From: Anarhynchus alexandrinus
Taxonomy: Eukaryota; Chordata; Aves; Charadriiformes; Charadriidae
Length of the DNA stretch: 64,000 nt
Assembly (NCBI GenBank): GCA_008711295.1
Contig: VUYV01000016.1
Coordinates: 7,861,920 to 7,925,919, forward strand
Direction: 5' to 3'
This document shows, piece after piece, positions 12,234-25,070 of this stretch. The notes beneath the pieces are model-generated. The model was not told the DNA's origin. It saw only the letters and a list, made by a program, of their open reading frames with translations, and made no database searches. Each line of letters starts with the position of its first letter. The stretch's first letter is position 1. The translations under genes and the position numbers were made by a program.

Positions 12234-12779
12234 TCATAGAATCATAGCATTTTTGAGGTTGGAAGGGACCTTTAAGATCATCAAGTCCAACCACTAACCT
12301 ACCCTGACAAAACCACTTCTTAACCACGTCCCTAAGTACCACATCTACCCGTTTTTTAAACACCTCCAGGGACGGCAAATCCACCACCTCCCTGGGCAGC
12401 CTATTCCAATGTTTAATAACCCTTTCAGTGAAAAAATTTCTCCTAATACCCAATCTAAACCTCCCCTGGCATAACTTGAACTCATTTCCTCTTGTCCTAT
12501 CACTTGTCACCACGGAGAAGAGGTCAGCCCCCACCTCTCTACAATCTCCTTTCAGGTAGTTGTAGAGGGTGATAAGGTCTCCCCTCAGCCTCCCCTTCTC
12601 CAGGTTAAACAACCCCAGTTCCCTCAGTTGTTCCTCATCAGACTTGTCCTCCAGACCCCTCACCAGCTCCATTGCCCTTCTCTGGACATGCTCCAACACC
12701 TCAATGTCCTTCTTGTAGTGAGGGGCCCAAAATTGAACACAGTACTCGAGGTGGGGTCTCACCAGTGCCGAGTACAGGG
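12234..12779 (-). mobile_element. CR1 LINE, 5'-truncated 3' portion
   Basis: The left end carries the CR1 3' terminus in reverse: TCATAGAATCATAG followed by the diagnostic GGTTGGAAGGGACC block. The element continues through the 3' end of ORF2 and stops abruptly at 12779, the usual 5' truncation of LINE insertions. Its closest relative in the window is the copy at 36953-37516: same orientation, nearly identical over their shared length, so the same subfamily. No clear target-site duplication is seen, which is normal for CR1. Confidence 0.96.
12300..12779 (-). pseudogene. CR1 ORF2 remnant, C-terminal end after the reverse-transcriptase core
   Basis: The minus frame is open from the truncation point downwards and reads [20 protein letters not shown] near the start, then a segment containing [20 protein letters not shown], the well-known C-terminal part of CR1 ORF2 polyprotein (reverse transcriptase plus endonuclease). 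Endonuclease, the catalytic reverse-transcriptase motifs and the promoter are all missing, so this is a dead fragment. The frame has no stop at the usual end. It runs on through the CR1 3' UTR and tail into host DNA and ends at 12100, giving a 220-codon chimeric frame. That length is a by-product of a young, lightly mutated copy and is not evidence of a host gene. Confidence 0.93.
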
Positions 12780-13740
12780 TTTCGCCCCAGCGCCAGGTCT
12801 AGCAGAGGCTGCTGGCAGAAGCCTGCACCTCTGAGAGTCTTTCATCCCTCCAGAGCCCTCCCCGCCATCAGCCCCGGCGTCGCACTCTGTCCCGGCACCA
12901 CCTGTTCAGTGCCACACTCTCATGCGCGTTGGCCTCTCGCTAATTGCTTGTTTGCTCCCAGCTTGTTTATGAAGATTTAAAGACCGCCCTGCCTCCCTTC
13001 GCAGGCTGGAAATAGAGGACCCCGTTCAGCTTTTCAAGTGTATCCGAAAGTGCACTCAGGCTTCGTTTTCTGAAAAAAAAAAAGCCTGTGAACAATGGGA
13101 TGCACAAAGCTGTTGTCACCAGCAACGCGCCCAGTCATTGTACGATGACGGTGAATGCATGCAGATGAACATCAAGGTGTAGAACAGCTATGGGAAAAGA
13201 TGAATATCAGCCCAACACATGCAGCCGTAATAATTACAGCGCACTAAAGAAAATGTCAGGGAGACTCGATGAAGTGTTACAGAAAATGGTTTTCCAGGCA
13301 TTACTGCGCTAAAGCAAAAAAATTGAAAATGTGGCTCAGGAGTCATCAAGGCAATAATAATTTTGCAATTCTCTCAGAGAGCCTGAGAGAACGACTCTGG
13401 AAAGGATTCCGCATCCCAAAGCTTCTCAATGGGCGGTGGCAGAGTGCCCTAAATCCTACAAATGGGAAACCTGAGGCACTCGTGCGCCAAGTCAGCAACT
13501 GATATTAATATTATATGCAAGCTATTTGGACACGCTGCAACGGAGCTTGAATTGAGAGAGTGGGAAAAGGTTGTGTAAATAATGCTTTTCCAGCATTTCC
13601 AGCGCCTTCCAGGGCAGGCCGTGCGCAGTAGCAGGCTGCGCTTGTGAAAACGAGCCTGTCGCAAGTCATGTTTTCCAGGGAGGGTGAAACAGCTACATGA
13701 TGCTCTTGGGGCATCTAGCTTTGGAATGTGCCATAGCGTG
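12780..13740. other. Non-coding sequence, no gene recognised
   Basis: Single-copy DNA between two CR1 insertions. A 250-base part at about 13080-13330 has mixed composition with few low-complexity runs and could be a conserved element. No frame there has a coding signature. Confidence 0.5.
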
Positions 13741-13805
13741 TAGAGTAGAGTAGAGTAGAGTAGAGTAGAGTAGAACAGAACAGAACAGAACAGAACAGAA
13801 CAGAG
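13741..13805 (+). repeat. Compound pentanucleotide microsatellite (TAGAG)6 + (CAGAA)5
   Basis: Six perfect TAGAG units (13741-13770) are followed by TAGAA, five CAGAA units and a terminal CAGAG. The tract directly abuts the 3' end of the CR1 copy to its right. It most likely grew from the short AGAAT-type tail repeat of that element, with two substitution variants fixed in separate blocks. Confidence 0.95.
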
Positions 13806-14025
13806 TATTTTCACTTGGCAGTGACCTACAATGAGCACCTAGTCCACCTGCCTGACCATTTCGGGGCTGACCACAAGCTGAAACACGTTATTAAGGGCAT
13901 TGTCCAAATGCCTCTTAAACACTGACAGGCTCGGGGCATCGACCACCTCTCTAGGAAGCCTGTTGCAGTGTTTGACCACCCTCTCGGTGAAGAAATGCTT
14001 CCCCATGTCCAGTCTCAACCTCTCC
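13806..14025 (-). mobile_element. CR1 LINE, 3' portion of a second subfamily
   Basis: Read on the minus strand, the element gives [20 protein letters not shown] followed by DAPSLSVFKRHLDNALNNVF and a stop after MVRQVD, the intact C-terminus of a CR1 ORF2. The sequence differs clearly from the copies at 12.2 and 37.0 kb, so it is another CR1 subfamily. The 5' truncation lies near 14025; similarity fades there and the edge is approximate. The 3' end runs into the pentanucleotide array. Confidence 0.9.
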
Positions 14026-17000
14026 AGTTTATGCCTACGGCTCTGTAGCCCTCAGGATCCCCCTTTGCTAATGAAAGGAGTACTGCTGTATGTCCAGAGG
14101 GGTCTTCAACATCTTGCAGACACCAACATAGAAAAGAGAAGTTTCACCAGGAAAAGAGCACCCAAATCAGGAGACAAACACAGCTACGTTTGAAACATGG
14201 CAACAAACCTGAAGAAGCAACTGAATTCCAGAACATAAATGGAAGTGAGGAGTCAGCAGACAGCGTTCCTCTCTGCAGGACACCATGAGGCCATGGAGCG
14301 AAATGGGTATTGTGGGACACCAGGGGCAATCCCAAGTAACAGTGCAAGCTTGGCTTGGGTTGTTTTCCTGGTTTTCTTCTGTACAGGTTTTCCAAATCTG
14401 TAATGGGATGCCCAACGCTTTACTTAAAAAAAAAAAACCAAAAAACAACAACCTTAACAAACCTTCTATAATTAAAAGGGCTGCTTGCAGAGGTATCTGA
14501 GACACCCTGGCATCTCTAGGAGCATCTGCCCCCAGCCTGGATTGGGACACCCCTGGAGCACTTGGCCAACAGAGATTTTCAGCAGAGCCCAATTTCTCCA
14601 TTTTTTCAAACTGGTTTACATCTCTTCCAGCAAGCTATAGCGGCAAGCAGAAGAGCCACTGATGAGAAGTGCCACGACAGTGGAGAAAAACCTCCTTTGG
14701 CATAGAGAAGTGGGGCCTTAATTTCCTAGGTAGTGAACAGAAATATGGACGTCAGAGGGACAGCTTGTCGTCTTTAGGTTAAAGGCCTAAATTAGGCTCT
14801 CCCTCTACACACCTTCAAAACACCAAGGTGTCTCTCCAAGAGGCAATTCAAATCACGTTAGATGCCTGAATTAGACCCAACTCACAGTATTCTCCACCAT
14901 CAACTCCACTGCATTTATCAACATCCACTTTTCTACTGTTCATGATATAATTACTGCTAAATAATGAAGTGCATAGCTATGTGATAAACTAAATAGATAC
15001 GTATACAAAATATAATAAAATACAAATGCTATACAATGGGTAAGTATTACACAGGCACTAGCAACATCCTGTGCACAAACCAAAATGACACTGAGGGTTT
15101 CTTTGTGGTTCTGCAAGATACACTGAATCCTATAGTGATTCATTGAACTGCCCATCAATCCAGAGCAGTTAGGTGCTTTTTGCCCCCCACTGGGTAATCG
15201 TTTGGCTAGTTTGCTTGCAACAGCTGATTAACTGTGGCACAAAAAACCTACCAACCATTAGCCTTCTGTAAAGCACTTATAAATGCACTCAACCCGTAAT
15301 TTGTGACCACTTCTTTGGGAAAAAAACCCCACCAAGTCTACTAGGAGCACTTCTAGCTGCATATTTAAAATTCATAAATATTTGAGTGTTGAAATTTTCT
15401 CCTTCCCAAACTTGATTGCTCTAATATTCATGGTAAGTGAACTCCAAAAGCCTGGAAACAAATTTATTTTTACTTTTAGGAAAAGAGAAAATTTCCAGTT
15501 GTATTCACGTAACTTAACCTCCCTAAGAAAAGGTCCTTCTCCCCCAAACCTTGTTCACAGTAAGTGCGCCCTCCCGGGGTGCCCCTCGAGGAACACTGTA
15601 ACCCTCCCCTCTGCAATTCACTCTAAGGCTGTGCACGCGTACACTAAGGAAAATAAAGTAATTAATATGGACCTAATGTGTGTGATCGTTTCTGCAAAGT
15701 AGCTTACAAGTACTGAATTCATTAAAAAAAAAAATAATAATAGAGGAACCGGTTATACTGCTGCAACATTTGTTTGTTCGAAAAGCCTCAGTCACAAACA
15801 AGCCTGACCCTGTTATAGCCCGAAGTATTTCTTAGTGCACGGGAAACTCAAGTATTGACTGAGTAATGGTTATGGCTCTTGCTGCCATTGGTATACACTT
15901 GTCAAAGAGGAAGGACTAAATCAAATTATTAAACAAGTCAACAAGCTGAAAATTTACCTTTTCCTCTAACGCTGCTGGCAATGGCTAAATGAACTACTAA
16001 ATCAAACACATCATAGCAAATTAGCAAAGTATGTTACAGCAAAAATGAAGTTTAATGGCACACAGCAATTGCCAAGATTTTTAATCAATTCTTTGCAGCC
16101 TGGGTCCTTAAATGTTTAACAATGGAGGCATAATATAAAGAAGATTAGCTCAGAACACAAAAGGAAATTCCCTAGTGAAGTTAGCAACATGGAAAGGATT
16201 TCCTTTTCTCCCCCTTCAGGAACTGTCTCTGCAACGCTGCTGCATTTTCACACTAATTTCAATTTGAGTTTCAGTACTGCTTAAACTAAACCACCAAAAC
16301 AAAACATAACTGCAAATTAACATATTCACTCGCATCCCGCTACATCTTTAAAGGTATGAAATGGAAGATGGGAAAATTACGAGGAAACAATCTAGTTACG
16401 GGCTCCCCTTTCACACCAACACGGGCTCCTCTTTGGAAGGAAAACAACATGTTGTGAAGTTCCTAAAACTGCTACAGCTGTTTGCAAATTTTACATGCTT
16501 TTTTATATCTCCGTCAAACATGCAATTTCTTTAAGATGCAGTAAGTTTTCTCAGAAAAATGTTGACTTTTCTGAACCATTGGGGTTCTGCAGTAAAACAA
16601 AGGGGTTTCTGGTGCAGATTTGGCCCATCTGGAACCATCAAACACCAAGGTAGACTTGAGGGGTGCAAGTAAGACACGAGGCCAGACAACGCATCAGTTT
16701 TTAAAAGCTCAGTGCACTTCGGGTCCCCGGTCTTATTAAATGCTGCTATACAGCAGAAGATGTCAGCGGTGTCGCCAGCAATTAATGGAGTTACACTGGT
16801 GGGAGTAAAAGGAGGATCAAAACAAGCTGCTACAGCAATTGCAGAGCAACCAGAGAGGTACAGGGCTGGGGCAGAACTATTTGTGACAAAATGGGCAAAG
16901 GAGAGAGATGATGATAAGACACATATTTGGAAGGATGGAAATGTAGAGATGACAGAGTGGTCACACCACTGCTGAATGTCTAAAGACACAGGCGTCCCTC

Positions 17001-20000
17001 ATAGTGAGAAAGGGCTACAAGCGCACCCTTTCTGCACCTGCTAAACTTTACACTCTGCCTGAAAAAGCCAAAATTATTAAATTGCCTGTGTGATCAGAAG
17101 CTGCTGCGCAAATTTGAATATTGGCAAAACAAAACTGCGGGGTAAAAATCCGTTGTTAGCTTACATAATGTGGCTCCATTAAGGTCATGATAACATCAAC
17201 AACATTTGTCACTAACATTTGGCACTTGCCTGTTCCTCCCGGGATTCATTTTGGCAGATTTGTGTTCGTTTCCGCGCACATGTGGCTCTGTGCTTAGGAC
17301 AGAGGTGAGCCAAAGCCCTGCCTTGTGTCCAGGGAGCAGAGGGTGGGATGGCCGGGGGTAGCTGACGCTCCGGTGTAGGCTCACCCCGCAGCCCCAGAGG
17401 CAGCGTCGGCTCGTCTGCAGATGAGCTTTGCCCATGTGGTGACACCCATTTAAGCTGTGAATCTCAGCCACCGTGATGGGCCCCTGATGTGTCCCCGGAC
17501 TGCTGACTGCCCTCTCTATGAGGACAGAGCCTGCTCATCCTCATGCACGCACCAGCTGGGGTATGAATATTGCATTGGGTTCACTGAAGAGTGCTTAAAC
17601 ACCGCCAGCAACTGTTCATGTCCTCAATAAGGAAGGGAAGGAAAGCTGACTGACTTCACCCGTTGATGCTCGCAGGGATGCAAACTGGCACCAGGCTGTA
17701 CTACAAGGCGAGGCGGCAAACCGGCGAGGACCTACCTGACGTGGCTGTCACAGCATGTCCAGAAACTGCAGATAAAACGCCAAACAAGGAGAGGAGCAAG
17801 AGATGTGAGACCTGTACCCGGCACAGCACCCCGCGGTCAGAGATGAGCCTTGGTGCTGCCTGTGCAGTGCAGGACGGAGGCTGTGGATGGAGGCTGCAAA
17901 CCATGGTACCCCATGCTTGCAGTAATTTTGCTATCAGGCACACTTCTCCTGAAGTGTGAACCAATGCTTTAATCAGCAAATGCCCAACTGAAACGGAGAG
18001 TATAGAGCTCAGCATCCGCCAAGAGATCCAGAGGGAAGGCTGTGTGCAGCACTGGCACTGGGTCTCTCTGGCCAACGTGTTGTGGTGAACAGCACAAAGA
18101 AGAAAACGTCACACTTTCTCACTTTCTTCTGGAGGCATCAGCCAGGGGATGTGACCCTGAGGATCCAGCTAATTTCCCAACATAAGTAATTTCTACACAG
18201 CTTTCTGGTTAAGTGTCTCAAAGCCTCCTTCTCATGAGATGAGCATTTTTATTGACTGAGGATTTTCATTCCCACTCCTCGTGCATCTCAGTTGCCACTG
18301 CACGACGTTGTTACTCTTCTGCCATCCTCTGGGGCAAGGTGTTCCTGCCCGAGACTGGTCCCAGTGCAGCAACCTTGGTGGCACTAGTGCTCGGGCAATC
18401 AATCCTGGTTCAAAGCTCCAAGCCCATTTTTACAACCATGCCATTTACCTCAATAGCACATACACACGTGCATGTGAAAAAAACATTTAAAGGATGTTTT
18501 CCACTACATCAAGACACAGGAGTAGTAAGCAAAGCTTAGAGAGTGAAGAAATGAATCAACATCTCTCTTGAAAACAGCTATCAACCAAGGACAAAGGATC
18601 CTCAAAGTCAGTCTTCAGATTCTTTAATCTGTTTTTGGATTTGCATGATTGTGTTAGGGAGCAAAACACTTCCTCTTTCCCTCCTGTCATCCCTGAGAGG
18701 ATGGGATTTCATCTAAAAGAAGGACAAGCACTCACCCTGCCAGGTCAGATGAGGAGGGTGTCTTCACCGTCTTTAACACCAGCAGCAGACAATACACTAG
18801 CACGCTCGCCACTTTTTCGGTGACACCATTTCAAGTGAAAGGAGGGGGAAGATGCTGACAGAAGACCAGAGCAAAGCTGGAGCAGCTCTGACTTGCCTGA
18901 GACACCGCTGGGCTGAGGCTAGACAGGCTGACGGAGCAGAGAGCAATCAGAGATACTCATCACTGTCCAAACACCCAGCTCTAAACCAGGTTGGTCTCAC
19001 TATAAAGTATTCGTACGACAATGTGTGTAAACATAATTCAAAACACAATACCATTCCCTTCCAACCTCATCCCTTCTGCAAGTCTGCGACTATCAGAGGA
19101 TTTCTCCTCCTGCTGTGTCCCAGAGCACATCCTCCCCGTCCCTAAGGCTGGTGCACCACGAGCTGTTGTAGTGTAGACAGTAACGGTGTTCCATGGAGGA
19201 GTAAGGGCGTGCTGGAAGGGCACACAGCATTTTTGCTTTTTAACTTAGCTATGGACCTGGCCCTGCAGCTGTGCAAATCACAATCTCTCAAACAAAAACC
19301 AGGGAGCTGCCAGGACAAACGAGGCCAGCTCATGCACAAATTTTTAAGAAGTTATAAACTCAATTAAGCCGCCCGTTTGGGCGTGTTATGCCTTGATATC
19401 GGGGGCATCATCAGAACGCATCCCTGGGATTGCAGGAAGCCTCTCCTGGCAGCCAAGAGGGCTGCACGGCCCCACAATTTTTCTGCTTGCAGGTGGTTGG
19501 AAAGGTGCTTGTAGCTCCGCTGCATCATGTAGGAGGTCCCTGATGACAGAGCATATTCTTGCTGCCTCCTAAGCCTGCTCCAGGACATCACTGAGGCCCC
19601 TAATTAAGCGAGCAGGCAGGGTGCCACGCCAGCAGATCAGCACAGCCGAGCCCCCCAGCAGCCTTGGGGCTCCCAGCCACCAGCAGGCAGCAACAGTTCA
19701 GGGTTAAGAAGATTGGATGTCTCCACTCCATCTTGGAGCTCAGTTGTACAGAGGAAAAAGCAACAAACCCACGTGCAGCCTGGGACGGTGACAGTCTGGC
19801 CGTAGGGCAAGAGGCAGTTCATTCTGTGGTGGTCCTGCGGGGGCTTCACATGTGGGGATGCGCTGGAGCTACCAAAGGACATGTCTGGACCTGAAGTCCT
19901 CCAGTCACAGGGGCATTTAAGTAAAACTGACCCAGCAGCTTGGGATTGCTGTCCAAAGGTGTATTTATCTCACCTTGGCCTGTGAGGAGGAGCACTGGGA

Positions 20001-20330
20001 TGCATTTTGTCCATCCCTTGCTCGTCACCATACCCTGGACCTGCGCTGGCATGCGAATTCCCAACTGAGGCACTGAAGAAGTGGGCAACGTTTGGTGCTG
20101 CAAGAGAAAAGGAGAAACATAAAAACGTACATCTTGGTGAAGCCCATCTGATGATATCTCCTTGCTCCCCGATTAACCCACACCTCTGGAACGGCAGCTT
20201 CATCTCGCCCATCTCTCACTTGCTTGTTTTTTCTCGTTTTGCTTTTTCCCCACGCTCTTCCCTCCATTTAACCTGTTCACACTGTTTTAAAGCTAGCATC
20301 AGAGAACAGATTTAAAATTAACGTTTAGGT
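14026..20330. other. Non-coding single-copy sequence, no gene recognised
   Basis: I see no repeat insertion and no convincing exon. Minor tracts include A12 at 14426-14437 and an A-rich run near 15724-15740. Open frames around 17.6-18.1 kb are open on both strands and match nothing I recognise. A splice-donor-like GTAAGT at about 15433 has no good acceptor before it. Confidence 0.55.
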
Positions 20331-23300
20331 AGAAAAAAAGCTGTTTTGAAACAAACCAAAAAAATTTTTAAGTGAAAAAATTCCACTTTTCTTCATCCCC
20401 AACTACTTGCCAATTACATACTGGACAGGAATATTTTCAATGTTCCTGAAAATATTCCTGCTTCTCCCCCAAAAATCCCCCTGGGGAAAAAAACCCAACA
20501 AAACAACCAGAACAAAACACAAAACTGTCTGCTTGTATTGCTTATTTTAACATCATCTCTTTTACATTTGTAGCATTATGGACCGCAGTGCTCAGCACAC
20601 AGGAGCAGCATCACACCACAGCTGTGGTCTGCCCCAGGAACACCCGGGGACATCCCAGCCACGTACAGACACAGAACCTAAAAGGCCAGATTGGTCCAGA
20701 GCAGCTAAAACCCTAAAAGAAAACCTGCAAAACCTGCTAAATCTGCCTGGATCTTTGATTTTCTTTTTGCCTGCCTCCTCCCAACATGCCTTGAGCCCCA
20801 GGGTAGGCTTTCATGGGAGCTTGGGGTACGTTTCAGCACGTGGATGCTCCTTCTTCCTCGTGGAGCTGAAACCTTCTTTCTATATATGTTTCTCCCTCTA
20901 CTAATAGCTTTTTTTTTTTTATTTAAACAAATCCTCAGTTACGCATTCTAAGGACGAGCGATGATTCATGAGCGACAGATGTCGACGCCGGCGCTAACAG
21001 AGCAGCATTACGTGCTGCGTAGTTTCAGGTGCCAAAATAACAACATCTATTAACCATCTCTACTGAGGCCTCAGGAACATAAAAGTAGGTTTTACTGCTG
21101 GCATACCGAAAGGAGAAACAACAAAAAAAAGCCAGTGAAGGTATCATTAATAAAACATTTACAAAATACATGCCAAAGCTTAACTTCCCCCCGATGCAGC
21201 AAATAATACAGGAGGGTTGTGTTGTGGTTTGTTTTTTTTTTATTTATTTTGATTTGTTTGGATTTAAAGACTATTATTATGAGACTCAAGATACTTTTAA
21301 ATCAATAAGAAAAGCTTTGCTGCTTTTTATTTATTTATTTTAAGGCAATTCTAAAGGTATAATGAAAGGTTTTAATCTTATTCCAGAGATGTAATTAAAA
21401 AAATCTCAGCTTCTAAGAAGGTCAATATGGCTTGCTAAACAACATCGATTTTTGGAATATTACTGATGCACATAGTGATTTTTTTTTTTTAAGATAACTT
21501 CCATCCCTTCAAGAACTGTGTCAGATATAATTTGATTGGTAAATACCTACTCTAAATTAAACTGGCACAGTAATTACAGGTGCCTCATCACAAGTTATTG
21601 GAAAATTATTCAAAATGCTGAAGGAAGTCTGAGGACAACATAACAAATTTTCTTCCACTTCACATTTTGAACGAGATGTTTGTTCACGAGGCTTACTGGG
21701 GACAGGAGGTCCCTGAATTGGAAACTTGGTCCTACTGAACTTCAGGGGACTTTGAACATTGATTTGCACAGGAGAAGGATTTTAGCTCTGTTTTTTAAAT
21801 CAGGCTCTTTTACCAAACTCGGGGTTTCTTGTCTGCAAATCGGGGCTGATAATGTCTGTCTCGAATAGCGTTACTGCACTTAACGCTTAGCAAGCGCTTT
21901 GGAAGCTGTAATTGAAAGGGTCGGGGTGTTTTAATTAATCATCATTGTATTGCCCGCAGAGAATACCAAGCTTGGTGGGGGGACCACCGCTATAGATTAT
22001 CTGTCTGATAAATCTGCCCCATTGATTTCAGTTTTCCTTAGCAGGCAAAAGACTTGGGATTAGTCTTCCGCGGGAGCTGGTGCGAGGAGGAGCTCGCAGC
22101 CGGTGCGGAGGGCTCACTCGAAAGGACCACTCGGATATCATTCAAACACCTTTAGTTTCAGCCTACTTAGGTCTATGGATGGGGACAGCAGGTCCGACCT
22201 GACTAAGCCCCACTTTACAACCAGAACCAGTGATTTTCCAGCAGTAAGGCGACCCTGCCAACACAGGAACCTGCCCTTGCGTCTCCACCTCGGCCCTTTC
22301 ATTTTATGGCTCATTTAAACAATTCCATGTAGTTATTCCACAGGAAACACAGTCGCGGCCATACCTTCGAGGGCAAGGAGAGATGAAAGCGTTATTCCCA
22401 CCGAGGTGAGGGGTTTCCAGTGGCAGAGCAGCCCCAACGTGATGGGGACACCCTGTCAGCAGCTTTCATTGAAGAATAAAACCCAGCTTTGGCTCCCTTC
22501 AGTCATCCCGTGCTGAGGGATACAGATCAGAAATGGTTTTATTTACTCGTGGTAAATAACACATAGGCCTGCAATGATCCTGAAATAATTACCTGCCCCG
22601 AAGGATACGGCCTTCAAAAATTCTGCCTGAGAGATGAGGCCCAGCTGCTGTACACGAGCATCACCCCCCTGTTTTCGGAGGACAAGTCCACTGTCAGCTG
22701 TCTTAGCATGACCAAGGATTGCCAAGGATGCTCTGTTAGTTTAAGGAGTACACACAAAGGGACTCGTATCAGTGCCACACCTAGGTAAATTCATGGCCAT
22801 AACCCTCATTTTACAACGTTGTTAACGAGCACTGAATCGGGCTAAGAAGCTATTCTTGTAGCTACATACAGCAAATGAGGTGCCAATTATTGCTCCAATT
22901 TTCCAGCCGAACACAGCCGCTTTGTTGGGTCGCAGTGAAGCTATACCGATTTTTCTTTTTACATTGTTTTTTTCAGCACACAAGTGACAACAGCTCCAAA
23001 GAGAACTCCCGGCACGCTTGCAAACGCTTGGGTTTTGTCCCACAAACATCTCTTGGTTGCCGTGTGTGGTGCAGGGAAAGGTCCTTTGCCTGGAAAAGGT
23101 TTGCGGGAGAGAAGGGAGCTCAGGCACAGACGTGCACACGGGTCCTCTCTTCTGGGCTCCACTGGGATGTCCCATGATGGGGACACCTGGAAGTGGGGAC
23201 TCAAATGGGGCTCTCCCAATGGAGCACCCGATGGTGAGGCTACTCCTGGGTTGATGGGCATCTGATTACTCTCTCACCCCACCAAACACATTTGATTTGG

Positions 23301-25070
23301 AAGCCCCCATGCCCAGGGTGCTGCCTGTCCTCCCTGTGCACCCAGAAGCTGCTATTCCTGCGAGAAACCAATAACAGCCTTTGCTGCCGAGAGTGAAATT
23401 AAATCATCGCTCGAGATGCAGAGGAGATGAGGCTGTGGGATCGCCCCAGGGCCAGCGAACCTCTGCAGACGCGCAGCTGCGTGCGGTCCCTCTCCTACAT
23501 GCAGCCCTGAAGCAAGGCCTGGGGCAGAGTTTGAGTGCGGCATTTCCAAGTCAAAAATCGCCCCCCCCCCTCCAGCCAAACGCTGGCAAATATTAGAGAA
23601 GCATCAGAGACGATGCTTTGCTGCAAATGGAAACCACTCATAGCTGTGCGCTCTGTGAGGTTCACGAGCGGCAGATGAAGTGCATCAGAAACTAAAAAAA
23701 AAGGTGCTCCATATAGTCAAACTCCCTGCCATTCCCACAATAAATTTGAAATAACCCATATTCCACTCATACATGCATAAATATGTAATATGTAGCTTGT
23801 CATTTGGCATTTCAGCCCAATGTACAAGCACCTGACAAAGTGAATGAGAGAATCTCCACAAAATGCTGGGCAGGAATTTAGGAGAAAAAACACCGATATC
23901 TGGTTTTAGCTCACAGAGGGGGAGAAGTATTGTCACAGTTTGTACAATGCTACTTTCTACTCTAAAAGGTGAACATTTTTCACCACCCTCAATACTAAGT
24001 CTCAACCAGAGGGATGCACATAGGAGTATTGGGTGGTCCTGGTGCCTATCCCAGGGAAAAAAAGATTATTCCCCTCTCGCATACCAAACTGGATTCATCC
24101 TCATTAATGGAAGAGGGATGAATTAACTTTTGAATGACTTAAAGATTCGAGGTGTAACTTAGGATACGGCTGTGAGAAGCAGCACAACCAACGGTTTCCA
24201 TGCCACGCTGAGATACCTGCAACTACCTTTCACTGCTGCATATGCTCGAGCTCCCATTTCCCCCAAAAAAAGTGCTCAGGTGCCAGGAAATTATAATCTG
24301 CATCACTCCAGCTACCAGGTAGTGGGTAACAGAGAAGGGCTTGGGGAGCAATGCCAAGTGCTGGGGGATGCGATGGGGGCAGAGCGAGCGCCTGCAGCAT
24401 TCCAGTTACCTGCACGTGCCCCCTTTGCTGGGGGGCTGCACGGAGCAGCTCTGGGGAGAAAAGAAAATGGGACCAGCGCACAAGACTGACACAGCAAGGG
24501 AAAGCAGTACTTCTACAGGGCGAGCCTAGTCCGAGGTTTATCTAGCAATTACGCTGGTTTTTCATTCTAGCTGCTCAGCCTTTCATTCATATTGAGAACA
24601 GAGATTCCTGTCAAACAGTTTGTAGCACTTTTTTTTCCCTCTCTGTTTTTGATAAATGAGTTCAAAGAAAACTTAATCTTTTAAAAGACGGTTAATTCCC
24701 TAATTAAGCATTTGTCTCCCTCTCTCATCAGTAACACCAAAAACATATCAAGATAAATTACCCGTATGCAGATGCCTGGCAATGGCATCTTTTCTTCCTA
24801 AATCCCCTAGACAAATCCAGTTAACTGCAGCATGAAGTATGAGAGATAACACCTGAGCCCCCTCCCGGCTTGCAGCGGGGAGCAGAGATGTCTGTTCTCT
24901 TTGCAGAGTTTTCCATCTGCTCCCTTTGATCACAGAGAGAAGACAGAGAGAGATACACGTAGTGGAGAGGAACTGTAACTTACATCCTTGCATGAGGCTT
25001 CACTTCCAAATTAGGGGAAAAAAGGAGGAAAAATAAAAATAATTAAAATAATTTGAAAAAAAAGGGGGCC
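20331..25070. other. Non-coding single-copy sequence, no gene recognised
   Basis: Moderately AT-rich, with many TAAT/ATTA cores near 21.1-21.6 kb, T-runs at 21232-21241 and 21480-21490, a C10 run at 23561-23570 and an A-rich stretch at 25018-25064. Frames in the 22.8-23.6 kb region are open on both strands without family resemblance. No gene is supported. Confidence 0.55.

Noticed and set aside
13450..13838. 129-codon minus-strand frame containing a Leu/Tyr/Ser/Thr repeat
   Set aside because: The repetitive part is just the pentanucleotide microsatellite read in reverse; the rest is CR1 flank.
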